Both the position numbers and the translations under genes were made by a program. A model generated the notes under the pieces. The model had not been told where the DNA came from. It searched no databases and saw only the letters and a list, made by a program, of their open reading frames with translations. 64,000 bases of DNA, from positions 2,480,001 to 2,544,000 of the forward strand of contig NZ_CP155619.1 in assembly GCF_039697315.1 (NCBI RefSeq), written 5' to 3'. This DNA comes from Pseudomonas abietaniphila. GTDB lineage: Bacteria; Pseudomonadota; Gammaproteobacteria; Pseudomonadales; Pseudomonadaceae. Shown here one piece after another: positions 56,570-64,000 of the stretch (position 1 is its first letter; each line of letters opens with the position of its first letter).

Positions 56570-56648
56570 GGCAAAGCCCCGACCTTATGCCACCCTCTCA
56601 CAGCAAATTGCCTGCGGTCTGGATGACATGAAAATCAGGGCCTTACTC

Positions 56649-59600
56649 TCAATTACTGCTTGAGTTCAACGCTTCGGTCAGTGCTGCTTCAACTTCGCTC
56701 GCACTCACACGGGTCGGTTTGTCCATTTCACGACGACGCTTACGCTCGCTGTGATAAGCCAGACCGGTACCGGCCGGGATCAAACGACCCACGACCACGT
56801 TTTCTTTCAGGCCGCGCAGGTAGTCGCGCTTGCCGGTTACAGCCGCTTCGGTCAGTACGCGAGTGGTCTCCTGGAAGGAGGCCGCCGAGATGAACGATTC
56901 GGTGGACAACGATGCCTTGGTGATACCGAGCAGCACGCGAGTGAACTTCGAGATGAATTTCTCATCCGCCGCCAGACGCTCGTTCTCAACCAGTACATGC
57001 GTCAACTCCATCTGGTCGCCCTTGATGAAGCTCGAATCACCCGACTCGGAGATCTCGACCTTACGCAGCATCTGACGAAGAATCGTTTCGATGTGCTTGT
57101 CGTTGATCTTCACGCCTTGCAGGCGGTAAACGTCTTGAATCTCGTTGACGATGTATTTCGCCAGAGCGCTGACACCCAGCAGACGCAGGATGTCATGCGG
57201 ATCGCTAGGACCGTCGGAGATCACTTCACCGCGGTTCACTTGCTCACCTTCGAAGACGTTCAGGTGACGCCACTTAGGAATCAGCTCTTCATACGGATCG
57301 CTACCGTCGTTCGGTGTAATCACCAGACGACGCTTGCCTTTGGTCTCTTTACCGAACGCGATCGTACCGCTGACTTCTGCCAGGATCGACGCTTCTTTCG
57401 GACGACGCGCTTCGAACAAGTCAGCAACGCGCGGCAGACCACCAGTGATGTCACGGGTCTTGGAAGTCTCTTGTGGAATACGGGCGATAACATCACCCAC
57501 ACCCACTTGAGCGCCGTCCGCAACACCGACCAGGGCGTTCGCAGGCAGGAAGTACTGAGCCGGTACGTCAGTACCCGGAAGCAGCAGATCTTTGCCATCG
57601 ATACCGACCATCTTCACCGCAGGACGGATGTCCTTGCCGGCTGCAGGGCGGTCTTTGGCGTCGAGTACTTCGATGTTGGTCAGACCGGTCAGTTCGTCGG
57701 TCTGGCGCTTGATCGTAATACCTTCTTCCATGCCCACGTAGGTCACGGTACCTTTCATTTCGGTAACGATCGGGTGAGTATGCGGATCCCACTTGGCTAC
57801 GATAGAGCCAGCGTCGACCTTGTCGCCTTCCTTCACCGAGATCACTGCACCGTAGGGCAGCTTGTAACGCTCACGCTCACGACCGAACTCGTCGGCGATC
57901 GCCAGCTCACCGGAACGCGATACCGCGACCAGGTTGCCGTCAAGACGCTCGACGTGCTTCAGGTTGTGCAGACGGACGATACCGCCGTTTTTCACCTGAA
58001 CGCTGTCGGCAGCGGAAGTACGGCTTGCCGCACCACCGATGTGGAACGTACGCATGGTCAGCTGGGTACCTGGCTCACCGATCGACTGGGCGGCGATAAC
58101 ACCGACAGCTTCACCGATGTTCACCTGGTGACCACGGGCCAGATCGCGACCGTAGCACTTGGCGCAGATGCCGTAGCGGGTTTCGCAGCTGATTGGCGAG
58201 CGTACGATCACTTCGTCGATGCTGTTCAGCTCGATGAATTCGACCCACTTCTCGTCCACCAGAGTACCGGCCGGAACGATGACGTCCTCGGTGCCAGGCT
58301 TGAACACGTCACGGGCAATAACACGACCCAGTACACGTTCGCCCAAAGGCTCTACCACGTCGCCGCCTTCAATGTGCGGCGTCATGACCAGGCCTTGCTC
58401 GGTGCCGCAGTCCACTTCGGTCACAACCAGGTCTTGTGCCACGTCAACCAGACGACGGGTCAGGTAACCGGAGTTCGCGGTTTTCAACGCGGTATCCGCC
58501 AGACCTTTACGAGCACCGTGAGTCGAGATGAAGTACTGAAGTACGCTCAAACCTTCACGGAAGTTCGCGGTGATCGGCGTCTCGATGATCGAGCCGTCCG
58601 GCTTGGCCATCAGGCCACGCATACCGGCCAGCTGACGAATCTGTGCTGCGGAACCCCGCGCACCCGAGTCAGCCATCATGTACATCGAGTTGAACGACTC
58701 TTGGTCCACGGTTTCGCCGTGACGGTCGACAACCTTCTCTTTCGAGAGGTTGGACATCATCGCCTTGGAAACTTCGTCGTTCGCCTTGGACCAGAGGTCG
58801 ATTACCTTGTTGTACTTCTCGCCCTGAGTTACCAGGCCAGAGGCGTACTGACTTTCGATCTCTTTAACTTCTTCGGTCGCCGCGTCGATGATGCGTGCTT
58901 TCTCATCCGGGATAACGAAGTCGTTAACACCAATGGAAACGCCCGAGATCGTCGAGTAGGCAAAACCGGTGTACATCAGCTGGTCAGCGAAGATGACAGT
59001 CTCTTTCAAACCAACCACGCGGTAGCACTGGTTGATCAGCTTGGAGATCGCCTTTTTCTTCATTGGCTGGTTGACCACGTCGTACGACAGGCCAGCCGGA
59101 ACCACCTGGAACAGCAACGCACGGCCGACAGTCGTGTCGACGATGCGGGTATTGGTCACGCTGCCGCCATCACGATCGTTAACGGTTTCGTTGATACGAA
59201 CCTTGATCTTGGCGTGCAGAGCAGCTTCGCCGGCGCGGAATACGCGGTCGACTTCCTGCAGATCCGCGAACACGCGACCTTCGCCTTTGGCGTTGATCGC
59301 TTCACGGGTCATGTAGTACAGACCCAGTACAACGTCCTGCGAAGGAACGATGATTGGCTCACCGTTAGCTGGCGACAGAATGTTGTTGGTCGACATCATC
59401 AGCGCGCGCGCTTCCAGCTGGGCTTCCAGCGTCAGCGGCACGTGAACGGCCATTTGGTCACCGTCGAAGTCGGCGTTGTAGGCCGCGCAGACCAGAGGGT
59501 GCAGCTGGATAGCCTTACCTTCGATCAGAACCGGTTCAAACGCCTGGATGCCCAGACGGTGAAGGGTTGGTGCACGGTTAAGCAACACTGGGTGTTCGCG

Positions 59601-60848
59601 GATAACTTCGGCGAGAACGTCCCAAACTTCCGGCAGCTCGCGCTCGACCATCTTTTTCGCAGCCTTGATGGTGGTCGCCAGACCACGCATTTCCAGCTTG
59701 CCGAAAATGAACGGCTTGAACAGCTCAAGCGCCATCTTCTTGGGAAGACCGCACTGATGCAGACGCAGGGTCGGGCCTACGGTAATTACCGAACGACCGG
59801 AGTAGTCAACACGCTTACCGAGCAAGTTCTGACGGAAACGACCTTGCTTACCCTTGATCATGTCAGCCAGGGATTTCAGAGGACGCTTGTTGGAACCGGT
59901 GATGGCACGACCGCGGCGACCGTTATCGAGCAGCGCATCCACAGCTTCCTGCAGCATACGCTTTTCGTTGCGCACGATGATGTCAGGAGCGGACAGATCC
60001 AGCAGGCGCTTCAAACGGTTGTTACGGTTGATCACTCGACGATACAGATCGTTGAGGTCAGACGTCGCGAAGCGGCCGCCATCCAGTGGAACCAGTGGAC
60101 GCAGATCTGGCGGCAGAACCGGCAGAACGGTCAACACCATCCACTCAGGCAGGTTGCCGGAACCCTGGAAGGCCTCCATCAACTTCAGGCGCTTGGACAG
60201 CTTCTTGATCTTGGTTTCGGAGTTGGTTTGCGGAATCTCTTCGCGCAGACGGCCAATCTCGTGCTCCAGATCGATTGCGTGCAGCAGCTCGCGGACAGCC
60301 TCGGCACCCATGCGGGCGTCGAAGTCATCACCGAACTCTTCGAGGGCTTCGAAGTACTGCTCGTCGTTCAGCAGCTGACCCTTTTCAAGGGTGGTCATGC
60401 CTGGATCGATAACGACATAGCTCTCGAAATAGAGAACGCGCTCGATATCACGCAGGGTCATGTCCATCAGCAGGCCGATACGGGACGGCAGCGATTTCAG
60501 GAACCAGATATGGGCAACCGGGGACGCCAGTTCGATGTGAGCCATACGCTCACGACGGACCTTGGCCAGTGCAACTTCAACGCCGCACTTTTCGCAGATC
60601 ACGCCACGATGCTTCAAGCGCTTGTACTTACCGCACAGGCACTCGTAATCCTTTACCGGGCCAAAGATCTTGGCGCAGAACAGGCCGTCACGCTCAGGTT
60701 TGAACGTACGGTAGTTGATGGTTTCCGGCTTTTTAACTTCACCGAACGACCACGAACGGATCATCTCAGGCGATGCCAATCCAATACGGATGGCGTCGAA
60801 CTCTTCGACTTGACCCTGGTTTTTCAGCAAATTCAGTAGGTCTTTCAA
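56649..60848 (-). CDS. rpoC: RNA polymerase beta' subunit
   Basis: The 1399-residue protein starts [20 protein letters not shown]. It has the N-terminal zinc site (C70, C72, C85, C88), the catalytic magnesium motif NADFDGDQM near 460, and a second zinc site with [13 protein letters not shown] near 885-900. Length and domains are normal. It lies 63 bases after rpoB and forms the catalytic clamp of RNA polymerase. Confidence 0.99.
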   Translation of the reverse strand: MKDLLNLLKNQGQVEEFDAIRIGLASPEMIRSWSFGEVKKPETINYRTFKPERDGLFCAKIFGPVKDYECLCGKYKRLKHRGVICEKCGVEVALAKVRRERMAHIELASPVAHIWFLKSLPSRIGLLMDMTLRDIERVLYFESYVVIDPGMTTLEKGQLLNDEQYFEALEEFGDDFDARMGAEAVRELLHAIDLEHEIGRLREEIPQTNSETKIKKLSKRLKLMEAFQGSGNLPEWMVLTVLPVLPPDLRPLVPLDGGRFATSDLNDLYRRVINRNNRLKRLLDLSAPDIIVRNEKRMLQEAVDALLDNGRRGRAITGSNKRPLKSLADMIKGKQGRFRQNLLGKRVDYSGRSVITVGPTLRLHQCGLPKKMALELFKPFIFGKLEMRGLATTIKAAKKMVERELPEVWDVLAEVIREHPVLLNRAPTLHRLGIQAFEPVLIEGKAIQLHPLVCAAYNADFDGDQMAVHVPLTLEAQLEARALMMSTNNILSPANGEPIIVPSQDVVLGLYYMTREAINAKGEGRVFADLQEVDRVFRAGEAALHAKIKVRINETVNDRDGGSVTNTRIVDTTVGRALLFQVVPAGLSYDVVNQPMKKKAISKLINQCYRVVGLKETVIFADQLMYTGFAYSTISGVSIGVNDFVIPDEKARIIDAATEEVKEIESQYASGLVTQGEKYNKVIDLWSKANDEVSKAMMSNLSKEKVVDRHGETVDQESFNSMYMMADSGARGSAAQIRQLAGMRGLMAKPDGSIIETPITANFREGLSVLQYFISTHGARKGLADTALKTANSGYLTRRLVDVAQDLVVTEVDCGTEQGLVMTPHIEGGDVVEPLGERVLGRVIARDVFKPGTEDVIVPAGTLVDEKWVEFIELNSIDEVIVRSPISCETRYGICAKCYGRDLARGHQVNIGEAVGVIAAQSIGEPGTQLTMRTFHIGGAASRTSAADSVQVKNGGIVRLHNLKHVERLDGNLVAVSRSGELAIADEFGRERERYKLPYGAVISVKEGDKVDAGSIVAKWDPHTHPIVTEMKGTVTYVGMEEGITIKRQTDELTGLTNIEVLDAKDRPAAGKDIRPAVKMVGIDGKDLLLPGTDVPAQYFLPANALVGVADGAQVGVGDVIARIPQETSKTRDITGGLPRVADLFEARRPKEASILAEVSGTIAFGKETKGKRRLVITPNDGSDPYEELIPKWRHLNVFEGEQVNRGEVISDGPSDPHDILRLLGVSALAKYIVNEIQDVYRLQGVKINDKHIETILRQMLRKVEISESGDSSFIKGDQMELTHVLVENERLAADEKFISKFTRVLLGITKASLSTESFISAASFQETTRVLTEAAVTGKRDYLRGLKENVVVGRLIPAGTGLAYHSERKRRREMDKPTRVSASEVEAALTEALNSSSN

Positions 60849-60911
60849 GGCCTTTCCTCCTGGCGGAGCAGAGAGTGGTCATACCGACCCACTCTCGATT
60901 CGCGTCACGTG

Positions 60912-64000
<3,089 letters not shown>

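Noticed and set aside
56751-60839. Very long open frame (1362 codons) on the + strand opposite rpoC
   Set aside because: It is the mirror of rpoC, whose strong codon bias leaves few stops on the opposite strand. The translation has no recognisable domain and no ribosome binding site.

Overview
The window comes from a Pseudomonas chromosome, most likely the P. syringae/P. fluorescens side of the genus. Three things point there: Pseudomonas-type REP repeats built on TGTAGGAGCGCGCTTG and TCGTTCCCACGC-type palindromes, protein sequences that look almost identical to Pseudomonas families (RibA, NrdR, OprG, UvrA, RpoB), and gene order that matches from memory two separate P. aeruginosa PAO1 blocks (about PA4042-PA4069 and PA4232-PA4270). 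Nearly all of it is core genome. I see no phage, insertion sequence, CRISPR array, toxin-antitoxin or defence locus, and no tRNA or rRNA gene.

Layout. (1) 1-3762, + strand: the tail of a nitroreductase, then xseB-ispA-dxs (exonuclease VII small subunit and isoprenoid precursor synthesis). (2) 3819-7767: a BtuB-like TonB receptor on +, facing a minus-strand, translationally coupled trio ribA / small membrane protein / btuF-like periplasmic protein. (3) 7879-14745, minus: nrdR-ribD-ribE-ribBA-ribH-nusB-thiL-pgpA-solute-binding protein, carrying riboflavin synthesis, ribonucleotide reductase control, transcription antitermination, thiamin and phospholipid genes. (4) 14918-17387: lipoprotein, methyltransferase, CnoX/YbbN thioredoxin and an unknown small protein. 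(5) 17692-21702, +: a probable Zur-controlled zinc cluster (His-rich ZrgA-type protein, ABC ATPase, permease, DUF3299 protein), then oprG. (6) 21762-23568, minus: two sugar-nucleotide epimerase-type genes. (7) 23862-32410: the giant helicase lhr, a tandem array of five 140-bp repeats, an MscS-type channel, a TetR regulator and a DUF1348 protein. This stretch joins the two blocks that are far apart in PAO1. (8) 32529-38020: ssb, a YajR-like MFS transporter, uvrA and a ferritin. (9) 38281-64000, all minus: one run of translation and transcription genes, rpoB (partial)-rpoC / rpsL-rpsG-fusA-tuf / the S10-spc genes / the alpha operon to rplQ.

How the genes work together. The rib genes supply FMN and FAD from GTP and ribulose 5-phosphate. 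RibA (7150-7767) keeps all zinc and catalytic motifs, while the RibA-like half of RibBA has lost them. The zinc cluster has a 20-base Zur-like operator just upstream. In the ribosomal region, good sigma70 promoters could be read by eye before rpsL, rpsJ, rpsH and rpsM. The last three each sit directly behind or inside a terminator-type hairpin, which divides the long cluster into separate transcription units.

The best candidates for a second look are the 140-bp REP-composite array, the terminator-promoter junctions, the TetR operator placed in a promoter that seems to give a leaderless mRNA, the degenerate SDR protein at 22684-23568, and a large inverted repeat upstream of the ferritin gene where PAO1 carries katA. 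I found nothing I can defend as a wholly new biological system.
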